A stretch of 64,000 bases of DNA from positions 4,117,721 to 4,181,720 of the forward strand of contig NZ_CP133018.1 in the NCBI RefSeq assembly GCF_030866785.1, read 5' to 3'. Below are positions 53,901 through 62,655 of the stretch, piece after piece (position 1 is the first letter of the stretch; each line of letters begins with the position of its first letter). Below the pieces are notes generated by a model. It worked only from the letters and a program-made list of their open reading frames with translations, did no database searches and had not been told where the DNA came from. Made by a program: the position numbers and the translations under genes. Origin of the DNA: Agromyces protaetiae. GTDB lineage: Bacteria; Actinomycetota; Actinomycetes; Actinomycetales; Microbacteriaceae.

Positions 53901-53938
53901 GAAACGACTCGTCCGGCACCAGCCGGGCGGGTCGTTTC
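53901..53938 (+). terminator. Terminator downstream of trxA
   Basis: A 17-bp stem with two G-T wobbles (GAAACGACTCGTCCGGC against GCCGGGCGGGTCGTTTC) and the loop ACCA, 22 bases past the trxA stop. Confidence 0.75.
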
Positions 53939-54112
53939 GCATTCGACGTGGTCGCGTCCAGCATTCAGGGTGGAGGGTTGGGTCCGCGCGCGACGCAACA
54001 GTCCGAGCACCGGGTCCTCACGGACGATGGCACACCTCGAGGCATCCGTCATCCGCCGAAGGCGTCCCTCTGCTGTGACTAGCATGAGAACTCGAGACAG
54101 AACGGATGTGAT

Positions 54113-55438
54113 GTGACCACTGACGGCGTCCCGCAGCGGACCGGCAACAATCTCGACCCTTGGTATGCGAACTACGCCGAGCGAGCCGCCGGCTTCGCCG
54201 CATCCGAGGTCCGAGCTCTGTTCGCCGTCGCGTCGCGACCCGAAGTGGTCTCGCTCGCCGGCGGCATGCCGTATGTCTCCGCGCTCCCGCAAGAGCTCGT
54301 GATGTCGTCCATGGAGCGCGTCATGCGCGAGCAAGGGCCGATGGCGCTGCAGTACGGCGGGGGAGCGGGGGTCCCGGCGCTGCGCGCGCACATCCTCGAC
54401 GTCATGCGGCTCGAGGGCATTCGCGGCGCGTCGGTCGACGACGTCGTGACCTCGACGGGATCGCAGCAGGCGCTCGACTTCGTCGCGAAGCTCTTCCTCG
54501 ACCCCGGTGACGTCGTGCTCGCCGAGGCGCCGTCGTATGTGGGCGCGATGGGCGTGTTCCGGTCGTATCAGGCATCCGTCGTGCACGTCGCGATGGACGA
54601 CGATGGGCTCATCCCCGAAGCCCTGCGGCAGACGATCGCGCACCTGCGCGGCCAAGGCCGCCGAATCAAGTTCCTCTATACGATCCCGAACTTTCACAAC
54701 CCGGCCGGAGTCACCCTCTCGGCTGCGCGACGGCCGGAGATCCTCGAGATCTGCCGCCAGAACGAGATCCTCGTGCTCGAGGACAATCCGTACGGCCTGC
54801 TGCACTTCGACGAGCCCGCACCCGATGCGCTGCGAGCGCTCGACCCCGAGGGTGTCATCTACCTGGGCTCGTTCTCGAAGACGCTCGCGCCGGGCTTCCG
54901 CGTCGGCTGGGCGCTCGCGCCACATGCCATTCGCGAGAAGCTGATCCTCGCCGCGGAGTCGGCGATCCTGTCGCCCTCCTCCTTCAGCCAGCTCGTCGTG
55001 TCGGAGTACCTGTCGACCGCGGACTGGCGCGGGCAGATCGACACGTTCCGCGGCGTCTATCGCGAGCGCAAGGACGCCATGATCGAGTCGCTCCGCGAGT
55101 ACCTGCCGCAGCTGTCCTGGACGAACCCGAACGGCGGATTCTACGTCTGGGTCACGCTGCCCGACGTGCTCGACTCGAAGCAGATGCTCCCCCGCGCGGT
55201 GCGCGAGCTCGTGGCGTACACGCCGGGCACCGCGTTCTTCGCGGACGGCCGCGGGAGGCATGCGATGCGGCTCTCGTTCTGCTACCCGACGCCCGAAGCG
55301 ATCCGGCTCGGCGTGCGTCGACTCGCGACCGTCGTGAACGGCGAGCTCGACCTGCTCGACACGTTCGCCGGCACCGGCCCATTGCAGCTGCCCGACACAC
55401 CAGGCATCGAGCCCGCACCACCCTCGGATCTCAAGTGA
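54113..55438 (+). CDS. PLP-dependent aminotransferase (class I/II)
   Basis: A 441-residue fold-type I aminotransferase similar to 2-aminoadipate/LysN and MocR C-terminal domains, without the MocR winged helix. SLAGGMPYVSALP near 45-57, TGSQQALDF, IPNFHNPAGVTLS and the PLP lysine in GSFSKTLAPGFRVGWA are visible. The start is GTG 54113. It is not in an amino-acid biosynthesis operon; the conserved place between trxA and ddl/parB suggests a housekeeping role, but the substrate is unknown. Confidence 0.85.
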   Translation: MTTDGVPQRTGNNLDPWYANYAERAAGFAASEVRALFAVASRPEVVSLAGGMPYVSALPQELVMSSMERVMREQGPMALQYGGGAGVPALRAHILDVMRLEGIRGASVDDVVTSTGSQQALDFVAKLFLDPGDVVLAEAPSYVGAMGVFRSYQASVVHVAMDDDGLIPEALRQTIAHLRGQGRRIKFLYTIPNFHNPAGVTLSAARRPEILEICRQNEILVLEDNPYGLLHFDEPAPDALRALDPEGVIYLGSFSKTLAPGFRVGWALAPHAIREKLILAAESAILSPSSFSQLVVSEYLSTADWRGQIDTFRGVYRERKDAMIESLREYLPQLSWTNPNGGFYVWVTLPDVLDSKQMLPRAVRELVAYTPGTAFFADGRGRHAMRLSFCYPTPEAIRLGVRRLATVVNGELDLLDTFAGTGPLQLPDTPGIEPAPPSDLK

Positions 55439-55487
55439 TCCGGGTCGCCCACCCATCGAAGCCGGAACGAGCGGAGAACCCCCGATC

Positions 55488-56531
55488 ATGAATCACGCTG
55501 AGCAGGTGGATGAGCACGCGGCCGGGTCGGTCAGGACAGCCACGGATGCCTCGGTCGCTGAAGCCGTTTCACGTGAAACCGCCGCGGGCGCACTCGATGT
55601 CGTCGTCCTCGCCGGAGGCATCTCGCATGAGCGCGATGTGTCACTGCGGTCCGGACGGCGCGTCGTCGATGCCCTGACCAAGGCCGGCCATCGCGCGACG
55701 CTGCTGGACCCCGACGCGAGCCTCCTGCCGTATCTCGCCGAGCATCGCCCCGACGTGCTCTTTCCCGCGTTGCACGGGTCCAGCGGCGAAGACGGCTCGC
55801 TCGCGGACCTCCTCGCGGGGCTTCGGGTTCCCACGGTGGGTTCACCCGGTGCCTCGGCCCGCCGGGCCTGGTCCAAGCCGGTCGCCAGCTCCTTGATGCG
55901 TGACGCCGGTCTCGCGGTCCCGGACTCGATCGTGCTCTCCCACGAGTCGTTCCGCGAACTCGGCGCGTCGAGCGTGCTGCGCGTGGTGCGGGCGGCCCTC
56001 CCCGGCGACCTCGTGGTGAAGCCCGCCTCCGGCGGCTCGGCGCAGGGCGTGACGATCGTCGATGCTCCTGACGAGCTGCCCCGTGCGATGGTCGACGCGT
56101 TCACGTATGCCGAGGTCGCGGTCGTGGAGCGTCGTGTGTTCGGCACCGAGGTCGCGGTCGCTGTCGTCGACACGGGGGAGGGGCCTGCAGCGCTCCCGCC
56201 CGTCGAGATCGTCCCGACGAACGGCGTGTACAGCTTCCAGGCTCGGTACAACGCGGGTGAGACCACGTTCTTCTCCCCGGCGCGCCTCGACGCGGACGTC
56301 GCCGCGGCCGTCGCCGACGCCGCCGTACAGGCACACCGCACGCTCGGCCTCCGCGACCTCTCCCGCGTGGACTTCATCGTCGACGAGTCAGGGACCCCGT
56401 GGTTCCTCGAGGCCAACGTCGTTCCCGGGTTGACGGAGACCTCGCTGGTCCCGCTGGCGATCGAGGCGTCGGGCGCCGAGGCATCCGCCGTCTACGACGC
56501 GCTCGTTCGACAGGCTGCCGCCCGGCGGTGA
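55488..56531 (+). CDS. ddl: D-alanine-D-alanine ligase family protein
   Basis: A 347-residue ATP-grasp ligase. The ligase motifs are AGGISHERDVSLRSGRRVVDAL, HGSSGEDGSLADLL, VVKPASGGSAQGV, and NVVPGLTETSLVP near the C-terminus. An N-terminal extension of about 37 residues precedes the fold and contains a parS site in its coding sequence (residues VSRET). It joins two D-Ala for peptidoglycan; a second Ddl may exist elsewhere, so isoform identity is open. Confidence 0.85.
   Translation: MNHAEQVDEHAAGSVRTATDASVAEAVSRETAAGALDVVVLAGGISHERDVSLRSGRRVVDALTKAGHRATLLDPDASLLPYLAEHRPDVLFPALHGSSGEDGSLADLLAGLRVPTVGSPGASARRAWSKPVASSLMRDAGLAVPDSIVLSHESFRELGASSVLRVVRAALPGDLVVKPASGGSAQGVTIVDAPDELPRAMVDAFTYAEVAVVERRVFGTEVAVAVVDTGEGPAALPPVEIVPTNGVYSFQARYNAGETTFFSPARLDADVAAAVADAAVQAHRTLGLRDLSRVDFIVDESGTPWFLEANVVPGLTETSLVPLAIEASGAEASAVYDALVRQAAARR
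55566..55579. other. parS site inside the 5' end of ddl
   Basis: GTTTCACGTGAAAC, an exact 14-base parS core. It lies in the coding sequence of ddl, more than 1 kb outside the parB-parA pair. Confidence 0.85.
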
Positions 56532-56722
56532 CGTCGATCCTTCGGAGCCGAGAACATCGATTTGATCAGGGATTTTCTCGGAAGCGACTGACGGGATGCG
56601 CGGCGGTCGGAGTGAAACACCCCCTATGAATGCCGCGCGGCGGCGGCGGCGTAGCGTGCAGCAGCAGGTGCTCCGCGTCCTGGAAGCGAATGGCGCGGTA
56701 CGCGCACCTGCCGTGACGTACG

Positions 56723-57703
56723 TCAGGCGCCCTCGAGCTCCTCACCGAGGTCGGTCAGGATGCGGCGAAGGTCCTGCACGGTGGCGAAGTCGATGCTGAT
56801 CGAGCCCTTGCGAGCGCCGAGTGCGATCTTCACACGCGTGTTCAGCCGGTCGCCGAGCCGGACCGCGAGGTCATCGAGGAACTCCTGGCGCTTGCCGGCC
56901 GCCGGCTTCGCCTTGCCGGGCTTGGGCTCAGCGCTCGCGATAGCCTCGGCCTGACGCACGGAGAGGTCCTCGTTCACGATCTTGTCCGCGAGTCGTTGCA
57001 TCGCCTCGACGTCGGGCATCATCAGGATCGCCCGGGCGTGGCCGGCGCTCAGCACTCCGGCCGCGACGCGGAGCTGCACCGCCTCCGGCAGCTTCAGCAG
57101 ACGCAGCGTGTTGGAGATCTGGGGGCGAGAGCGACCGATGCGCGTCGCGAGCTCCTCCTGCGTGATGCCGAAATCACCGAGCAGCTGCTGGTAGGCGGAT
57201 GCCTCTTCGAGCGGGTTGAGCTGCGACCGGTGCAGATTCTCGAGCAACGCGTCTCGGAGCATGGCCTCGTTGGCCGTGTCTTTCACGACGGCGGGGATCA
57301 CGTCGAGGCCCGCGGCCTTGCTGGCACGGAGGCGCCGTTCGCCCATGACGAGTTCGTACTTGCCCGCACGCTCGGGGTGGGGGCGCACCACGATCGGCTG
57401 CAGCACACCGAACTCGCGAACGCTGTGTACGAGTTCCGCGAGGTCGTCGGCGTCGAACACACTCCGCGGCTGCTGTGCGTTGGGCTCGATGTCGTGAGGG
57501 TTCAGGCTCGCCAGACGAGCGCCGGGCACGGTCACAAGACTCTCCGCCTCAGCGGCGGCCTGCTCGATGACGGCGACCGCCGTGGGAGTCGTGCTGCGGT
57601 CGGCCTCGGGGAAGAAGACATCCACCGGCCGAGCGGCGCGATCCTCGCCGGTCGGGATGAGTGCGCCGATACCTCGGCCAAGACCCGTGCGTTTGCTTGC
57701 CAT
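56723..57703 (-). CDS. parB: Chromosome-partitioning protein ParB
   Basis: A 326-residue ParB/Spo0J. N-terminal box LNPHDIEPNAQQPRSVFD, the CTP-binding motif MGERRLRAS, the helix-turn-helix (LATRIGRSRPQISNTLRLL), and a C-terminal dimerisation end. It loads as a CTP-dependent clamp at parS and recruits SMC and ParA. Its start overlaps the parA stop by one base (TAATG). parS sites lie on both sides. Confidence 0.95.
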   Translation of the reverse strand: MASKRTGLGRGIGALIPTGEDRAARPVDVFFPEADRSTTPTAVAVIEQAAAEAESLVTVPGARLASLNPHDIEPNAQQPRSVFDADDLAELVHSVREFGVLQPIVVRPHPERAGKYELVMGERRLRASKAAGLDVIPAVVKDTANEAMLRDALLENLHRSQLNPLEEASAYQQLLGDFGITQEELATRIGRSRPQISNTLRLLKLPEAVQLRVAAGVLSAGHARAILMMPDVEAMQRLADKIVNEDLSVRQAEAIASAEPKPGKAKPAAGKRQEFLDDLAVRLGDRLNTRVKIALGARKGSISIDFATVQDLRRILTDLGEELEGA

Positions 57704-59538
57704 TACTTCTTCTCCTCGCCGGGGGCGCCGCGCCGAGCGATCTCGGCGGCCGCTTCACGATACGACAGCGATCCGCTGGACCCGTAGTCGTAGGAAATCA
57801 CGCTCTGCCCGTAGCTCGGTGCCTCCGACACGCGGACGGAACGCGGAATGATGGTGCCCAGGGTCTGCGCCGGGAAATGCTCGCGGACTTCTTGCGCGAC
57901 CTGTTGCGCGAGGTTCGTCCGCGAGTCGTACATCGTGAGCAGAATCGTCGAGAGCTGCAGACTCGGGTTCAGGTGCTTCTCGATCAGCTCGATATTGCTG
58001 AGCAGCTGCGAAAGGCCCTCGAGCGCGTAGTACTCGCACTGGATGGGGATCAGCACCTCGCGCGCGGCCACGAAGGCATTGATCGTCAGCAGGCCGAGCG
58101 AGGGCGGGCAATCGATGAACACATAGTGGTACGGCTCGACCATCTGCCCGAGGTGCGTATCGAGAGCACGGCGGAGCCGTTGCTCGCGCGCCACGAGGGA
58201 GACGAGCTCGATCTCGGCGCCTGCCAGGTGGATGGTCGCCGGAACACAGTCGAGTCGTTCGTGTTCAGCCGACGGGCGAATCACGGGACCGAGCGGGAGG
58301 TCCTGCACGAGCACCTCGTAGACACTCTGCTGCTCCGAGCGGTGATCGACCCCGAGCGCAGTCGAGGCATTGCCCTGCGGGTCCATGTCGATAACCAATA
58401 CCCGTGCACCGGCGCGAGCGAGCGCCGCTGCGAGGTTCACGGTCGTCGTCGTCTTGCCGACGCCACCCTTCTGATTCGAGATCGTGAGGACCCGTGTCGT
58501 CTGCGGCAGGGGCAGCACGGCTTCTTCGAGCGCGATGCGGCGGCGGGTCTCGTTCATGAGTTCATCGGCCAGGGGAGTTCCTCCGTGCGGCTGCGGTGTT
58601 TCACGTGAAACATCGTCGGGGGCGGTCGGTGTCGGTGTCGACGAGGTGGTCGGCGCGATCGTCGAGACGGTCGCGGGGGAGGCGGGGGGCGCCAGAGGCG
58701 GTGGAGCCGTCGGTCGCTCGGACACGGGGGGCGGTGACACCGCGTCTGCAGCCGGCTTCGTCTCGGGTGCCACAGGCTCGAGGGAAACGTCCGGCGCCAC
58801 CGTCTCACTCGTCGCAACCGGCGCCGCTGGGTCGACCAACGCGTCCGGCACAACCGCTGCGGTCGGCCCATCGGGCGTGACCTGTGCGACAGGAGTAGCC
58901 GCTGGGAGAGCGCCGGCTGGCGCACTCGGCACGATCGTCGCCTCAGGGTCGGTCGGAGCGGCGGTCGCATCGGCGGGTGGCACGCTCTCGGCGGGCGCCA
59001 CCGCTACCGGATGCAGCGACGAAGCGGTGTCGACGGCGGCATCGCCCACGATCTCGCGGATGATCTCGTCGAGCATCATGCCGGTACCGGCGTTCGACCC
59101 ACCAGCGGGCGCCACGAGCTCAGTCGGCCCGGTGACCTCGTTCCCGTCATCGGCCAACGCGGCGGCGGTCGCCGCGTCCCAGTCGATGGCGGCGCGAGTC
59201 GGAGCACGGCCCGGGGGAGTGCTGGGCGACCTCGAATCGACAGCAGTTGCACCGGGCGGGCTCGCGAGCGGCCCGCCTTCACCGACGCTCGACGCGTCGG
59301 CCGCGGGCCTGCCTCGCACGAGCTCAGCGAACGCATCGCTCTCCGCAGAAGCGTCGGCCACGCCATGATCTCGTGAGGGCATCGCTGACGAATCGATCTC
59401 GGCGCCACCCTCGACACCGCCCTCGGCGCCGCTCTCGGCGGTGTTCTCCCTTGCGCTGTCGGCGGAGTCGGAGTGCGTTCGTCTGCGGAACCAGCCGCGA
59501 CCCCCGCCTTGCGCCATGCCGACTCCAACCGCGCTCAT
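57703..59538 (-). CDS. parA: Chromosome-partitioning ATPase ParA with a long N-terminal extension
   Basis: A 611-residue open frame; the last 284 residues are a complete ParA: deviant Walker A NQKGGVGKTT near residue 355, IDMDPQGNAST, FIDCPPSLGLLTINAF and VSEAPSYGQSV. The first 327 residues are low-complexity Ala/Pro/Thr/Ser/Glu-rich and contain a perfect parS site. An internal ATG at 58557 (MNETRRRIALEE) would give a standard short ParA, so the true start is uncertain. The third positions in the extension look less GC-biased than in neighbours. ParA drives origin segregation with ParB. Confidence 0.9.
   Translation of the reverse strand: MSAVGVGMAQGGGRGWFRRRTHSDSADSARENTAESGAEGGVEGGAEIDSSAMPSRDHGVADASAESDAFAELVRGRPAADASSVGEGGPLASPPGATAVDSRSPSTPPGRAPTRAAIDWDAATAAALADDGNEVTGPTELVAPAGGSNAGTGMMLDEIIREIVGDAAVDTASSLHPVAVAPAESVPPADATAAPTDPEATIVPSAPAGALPAATPVAQVTPDGPTAAVVPDALVDPAAPVATSETVAPDVSLEPVAPETKPAADAVSPPPVSERPTAPPPLAPPASPATVSTIAPTTSSTPTPTAPDDVSRETPQPHGGTPLADELMNETRRRIALEEAVLPLPQTTRVLTISNQKGGVGKTTTTVNLAAALARAGARVLVIDMDPQGNASTALGVDHRSEQQSVYEVLVQDLPLGPVIRPSAEHERLDCVPATIHLAGAEIELVSLVAREQRLRRALDTHLGQMVEPYHYVFIDCPPSLGLLTINAFVAAREVLIPIQCEYYALEGLSQLLSNIELIEKHLNPSLQLSTILLTMYDSRTNLAQQVAQEVREHFPAQTLGTIIPRSVRVSEAPSYGQSVISYDYGSSGSLSYREAAAEIARRGAPGEEKK
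58597..58612. other. parS site, exact 16-base consensus
   Basis: TGTTTCACGTGAAACA, an exact match to the 16-base parS consensus, 40 bases upstream of the alternative parA start at 58557 and inside the long parA frame. Confidence 0.92.
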
Positions 59539-59678
59539 CCAGAAGAACAGCGCCGGGATGAGCGACCCGGCACCACGTGGAGTACCAGCCTAACCGTCAG
59601 ATGCGACATCGACCTTCGGCTCGCGGTGCCCGACATCGCCCTCAGCAGATGTGGAGATCTTCATCCCACTCTCCGGGC

Positions 59679-59692
59679 GTTTCACGTGAAAC
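59679..59692. other. parS site upstream of parA
   Basis: GTTTCACGTGAAAC in the 191-base gap between parA and the AAA/kinase gene. It is noncoding and probably a main loading site. Confidence 0.9.
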
Positions 59693-59729
59693 GGATCGCT
59701 GCGAGGGCGCCGATGGATGGTGCCGCTGG

Positions 59730-60323
59730 CTACCGTTTCACGTGAAACGGCCACTGGTCGGGAGCGGTGCGAGTCGCCTCCAGATTCGGACGGCTGAGGT
59801 ACGCACGGCTGAGCTCCTGCTGTCGAGCCGGGCGGGGTCCTGCGATCTCGACGACCGGCACCGCATGCGTTGCGTGCTCGACGAGGTCGAGGAGTTCCAC
59901 GTCCATCTGTCGACGAAGGTTCTCGTCCTCTTCCTCATCGAGATGCAGCTCGAGGTGACGGTCGAGCGGGATCACGGCTAACAGGTCGATCTGCCTGAGC
60001 GCGGCGTCGGCGCGCTCAGTCAGCTCAGCGAACCTCTGCCGGGGAAGTGTCGGCCGGTCGAGCGCGGCGAGAGCCGCCAGGTACGCCACGAAGTCGAGTG
60101 GCGAGCGCTCGAAGATCACATCGCCGGTGATGGACCTGTCAGCGAACAGCTCGAGGGAGGCGTTGAACTGACGAAGGAAGCTGGAGGCGTCCGGCGCAGC
60201 GGTCGCCTCGTCGAGCAGCTCGTAGGGTTCAGGCACAGCCGTGAAGTTCCGATGCACGTCCAGGAAGTCTCCGACGAGCGTGCTCTTCCCGCTCGCATGA
60301 GTCCCAGATATCGCGATGCGCAC
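59730..60323 (-). CDS. AAA-type P-loop ATPase/kinase of unknown role
   Basis: A 197-residue protein with P-loop GTHASGKST at residues 7-15 and VIFERSPLDFVAY near 69-81, similar to AAA_28/thymidylate-kinase-like nucleotide-binding proteins. The start GTG 60323 keeps the P-loop at its normal place. The stop is in a parS site, so the gene end and the parS have co-evolved. Its function at the partition locus is unknown. Confidence 0.72.
   Translation of the reverse strand: MRIAISGTHASGKSTLVGDFLDVHRNFTAVPEPYELLDEATAAPDASSFLRQFNASLELFADRSITGDVIFERSPLDFVAYLAALAALDRPTLPRQRFAELTERADAALRQIDLLAVIPLDRHLELHLDEEEDENLRRQMDVELLDLVEHATHAVPVVEIAGPRPARQQELSRAYLSRPNLEATRTAPDQWPFHVKR
59735..59748. other. parS site at the end of the AAA-type gene
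   Basis: GTTTCACGTGAAAC, 42 bases from the previous copy. It encodes the last residues FHVKR and is directly followed by the stop codon of the AAA-type gene. Confidence 0.88.
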
Positions 60324-60527
60324 GGAGTGAGCGTATCGTCACTGAGCACTCTCGCCCCGGCCTTTGCCGCCGACCCACGCGCAATACGGCGTCACGGGCC
60401 ACCACTTTGAACAGACGCCGGTACGCTCGCGACGCTAAGGATCCCGCTCAGCGAAGCGAAACCGCTCGTTTCGTGTCCGCGCGAGCGAGCGAGCGTCGCT
60501 GCAGCCGCCGCGGGGAGGTCCTGCGGC

Positions 60528-61163
60528 TCAGCCGACGGTCGCGTGATACACGCGCGTGACCTCGCTGACCTGGCCCTCGCCGAGCACGAGCACCTCACCG
60601 CCGTGCACCCGGAACTTGCGCATGGCCTTCTCTGCGGCGCCGATCTCACCATCGACGCCCGCGCCCTTCATCAGGACGAGCTCGCCGCCGGGCCTCAGCA
60701 GGGGAGCGGTGATCGGGATCAGCGTGCGAAGTGCGCTCACCGCGCGAGCCGTCACCTGGTCGAGCTCACCGCGGAGCTTCGCTTCTTCCGCTCGAGCCCG
60801 CACCACCTCGACGTTCGGCAGCTCGAGTTCAGCAACCTGTCGCTCGAGCCACGCCACACGGCGTTCCATCGGTTCGATGAGTGAGAACGAGACATCCGGC
60901 CGAATGATGGCGAGCACCAAGCCCGGCAGGCCGGCGCCCGATCCGACGTCGCCGACGCGGCCGGGGCGGAGCAGCGGGGCCACGAGCGCCGAGTTCAACA
61001 CATGCCGAGTCCAGAGCCGGGGGAGTTCGAGCGGCCCGATGAGACCCAGTTCCTCACCGTGCCGCGCGAGCGCCTCGGTGAACGCGCGGCCCTTCGCGAG
61101 GTGCTCGCCGAAGAGTGTCGCGGCTGCCTCGGGTTCCGGCTCGAGATCGAGTCGATCCGTCAT
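60528..61163 (-). CDS. rsmG: 16S rRNA (guanine527-N7)-methyltransferase
   Basis: A 211-residue RsmG/GidB. GDVGSGAGLPGLVLAII near 69-85 binds SAM, and RVAWLERQVAEL, VTARAVSALRTL follow. ATG 61163 is two bases from a parS core. It methylates 16S rRNA G527; loss gives low-level streptomycin resistance. It is downstream of jag in the yidC block. Confidence 0.93.
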   Translation of the reverse strand: MTDRLDLEPEPEAAATLFGEHLAKGRAFTEALARHGEELGLIGPLELPRLWTRHVLNSALVAPLLRPGRVGDVGSGAGLPGLVLAIIRPDVSFSLIEPMERRVAWLERQVAELELPNVEVVRARAEEAKLRGELDQVTARAVSALRTLIPITAPLLRPGGELVLMKGAGVDGEIGAAEKAMRKFRVHGGEVLVLGEGQVSEVTRVYHATVG

Positions 61164-61164
61164 G

Positions 61165-61178
61165 GTTTCACGTGAAAC
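61165..61178. other. parS site between jag and rsmG
   Basis: GTTTCACGTGAAAC, one base upstream of the rsmG ATG (minus strand). It is the outermost copy on the origin side. Confidence 0.88.
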
Positions 61179-61192
61179 GCGCGGTGGCGCGC

Positions 61193-61687
61193 TCAGCCGA
61201 CCCGCGTGATGACGGTGTAACGTTCTGCGCCTTCACCGCGAGACTCCGAGTGCAGTCCGCGCTCCGCGACGAGGTCGTGTACGAGCTTGCGCTCGTAGGA
61301 GGACATGGCGGGCAGCGCCGCTTCGGCTGCGCCCTGCTCGATTCGCTCCGCCGCGCGGGCGACGAGGGCGTCGAGCTCACCCCGACGCGCGTCCCGTGAC
61401 CCGCCGATGTCGAGGATGAGGCGTGAGAACGCACTGGTCTTCGTCTGCACCGCGAGTCGTGCAAGCTCCTGCAGCGCCGTGACCGTTTCGGGCTTGGACA
61501 GCACCGCAAGGTTCGCGCCGTCGGTCGCGTTCACCGAGACGTAGGCGCGGCCGTTGCGTGCGTCGATGTCGATGTCGCCGTCGAGGTCGCAGATATCGAG
61601 CAGCTCTTCGATGTAGTCGGCGGCGATGTCGCCTTCTTCTTCGAGCTGCGCGAGCGACCGCTCGCCTTCATGCTGCACGTCGGTCAT
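61193..61687 (-). CDS. jag: RNA-binding protein Jag/KhpB (KH and R3H)
   Basis: A 164-residue protein with an acidic N-terminus, a KH-like domain (30-90) and an R3H domain with SSYERKLVHDLVAERG near 128-143 (R-x3-H motif). It lacks the N-terminal Jag_N domain of firmicutes. It binds RNA and is linked to cell shape. It lies between yidC and rsmG. Confidence 0.9.
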   Translation of the reverse strand: MTDVQHEGERSLAQLEEEGDIAADYIEELLDICDLDGDIDIDARNGRAYVSVNATDGANLAVLSKPETVTALQELARLAVQTKTSAFSRLILDIGGSRDARRGELDALVARAAERIEQGAAEAALPAMSSYERKLVHDLVAERGLHSESRGEGAERYTVITRVG

Positions 61688-61689
61688 GG

Positions 61690-62637
61690 CTACTTCCCCT
61701 GCTTCTTGGCGCGCTGCTTGCTGATCGGCTGCTGGCGCTGCGTGGGCTGCTTCTTGATCTCTTCGGCGGGCTGCTCAGGCTGCTCGACGACCAGCTTGCC
61801 CTTCTTCGCGAGCCGCGCTTCACGCGCCTTCGCCGCTTCGCTGCCCGGGGTGGGCATGTTGCGGATCACGACGAACTGCTGGGCCATCGTCCAGAAGTTC
61901 GAGACGAGCCAGTAGAACATGACGCCGATCGGGAACGCGACGCCCGAGAACGCGAACACCAGCGGGAGCAGGTAGAGCAGGATGCGCTGCTGCCGGAACA
62001 TGGGGCTCGCCTTGGTCTCGGGCGACATGTTCTTCGAGACGATCTGCAGCTGCGTGATGAACTGCGAGGCGGTCATGAGCACGATCATCACGACGGCGAC
62101 GACCATGACCTGCCAGGGGTACTCGCCGTTGACGGCGCCGATGAACGTGCCCTTCAGCGGCGCGCCCAGGAACTCCGCGTTCGCGAACGAGTTCGCCAAC
62201 TCCTGGGTGAACGTGCCGACGCCGGCCTTGTCGTGCTGTGCATCGTTGAGCACCGAGAACAGGCCGAAGAAGATCGGCATCTGCAGCAGAAGCGGCAGGC
62301 ATGACGAGAGCGGGTTGGTGCCCGTCTTCTTGTAGAGCGCCATGGTCTCGCGCGACATGGCTTCGCGCGAGAACTGGTCCTTCTTGCCCTTGTACTTGTC
62401 CTGGATCTTCTTGAGCTGCGGCGCGACCTCGAGCATGCGCCGCTGGCTCTTGATCTGGCGGACGAAGATCGGGATCAGCGCGGCACGGACGACGATGACG
62501 AGGCCGACGATCGAGAGCACCCACGTCACACCGGCGTCGGGATCCATGCCGATGAGGTCCCACAGCGAGTGGAACGCGACGAGGATCAGCTCGATGACCC
62601 ACTTGATGGGCCAGAGGATGATGCTGATGATGTCCAT
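61690..62637 (-). CDS. yidC: Membrane protein insertase YidC
   Basis: A 315-residue Oxa1/YidC of the actinobacterial type. Helices at 7-22, 38-60 and three more; the hydrophilic groove Arg is at about residue 52 (IVVRAALIPIF), and KKTGTNPLSSCLPLLLQMPIFFGL is the conserved inner loop. The C-terminal tail is Lys/Gln-rich. It inserts membrane proteins with or without SecYEG. Confidence 0.95.
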   Translation of the reverse strand: MDIISIILWPIKWVIELILVAFHSLWDLIGMDPDAGVTWVLSIVGLVIVVRAALIPIFVRQIKSQRRMLEVAPQLKKIQDKYKGKKDQFSREAMSRETMALYKKTGTNPLSSCLPLLLQMPIFFGLFSVLNDAQHDKAGVGTFTQELANSFANAEFLGAPLKGTFIGAVNGEYPWQVMVVAVVMIVLMTASQFITQLQIVSKNMSPETKASPMFRQQRILLYLLPLVFAFSGVAFPIGVMFYWLVSNFWTMAQQFVVIRNMPTPGSEAAKAREARLAKKGKLVVEQPEQPAEEIKKQPTQRQQPISKQRAKKQGK

Positions 62638-62655
62638 TGGCGGGGCTCAGGCCTT

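Noticed and set aside
53423..55489. 688-codon minus-strand frame opposite trxA and the aminotransferase
   Set aside because: Shadow of well-supported plus-strand genes.
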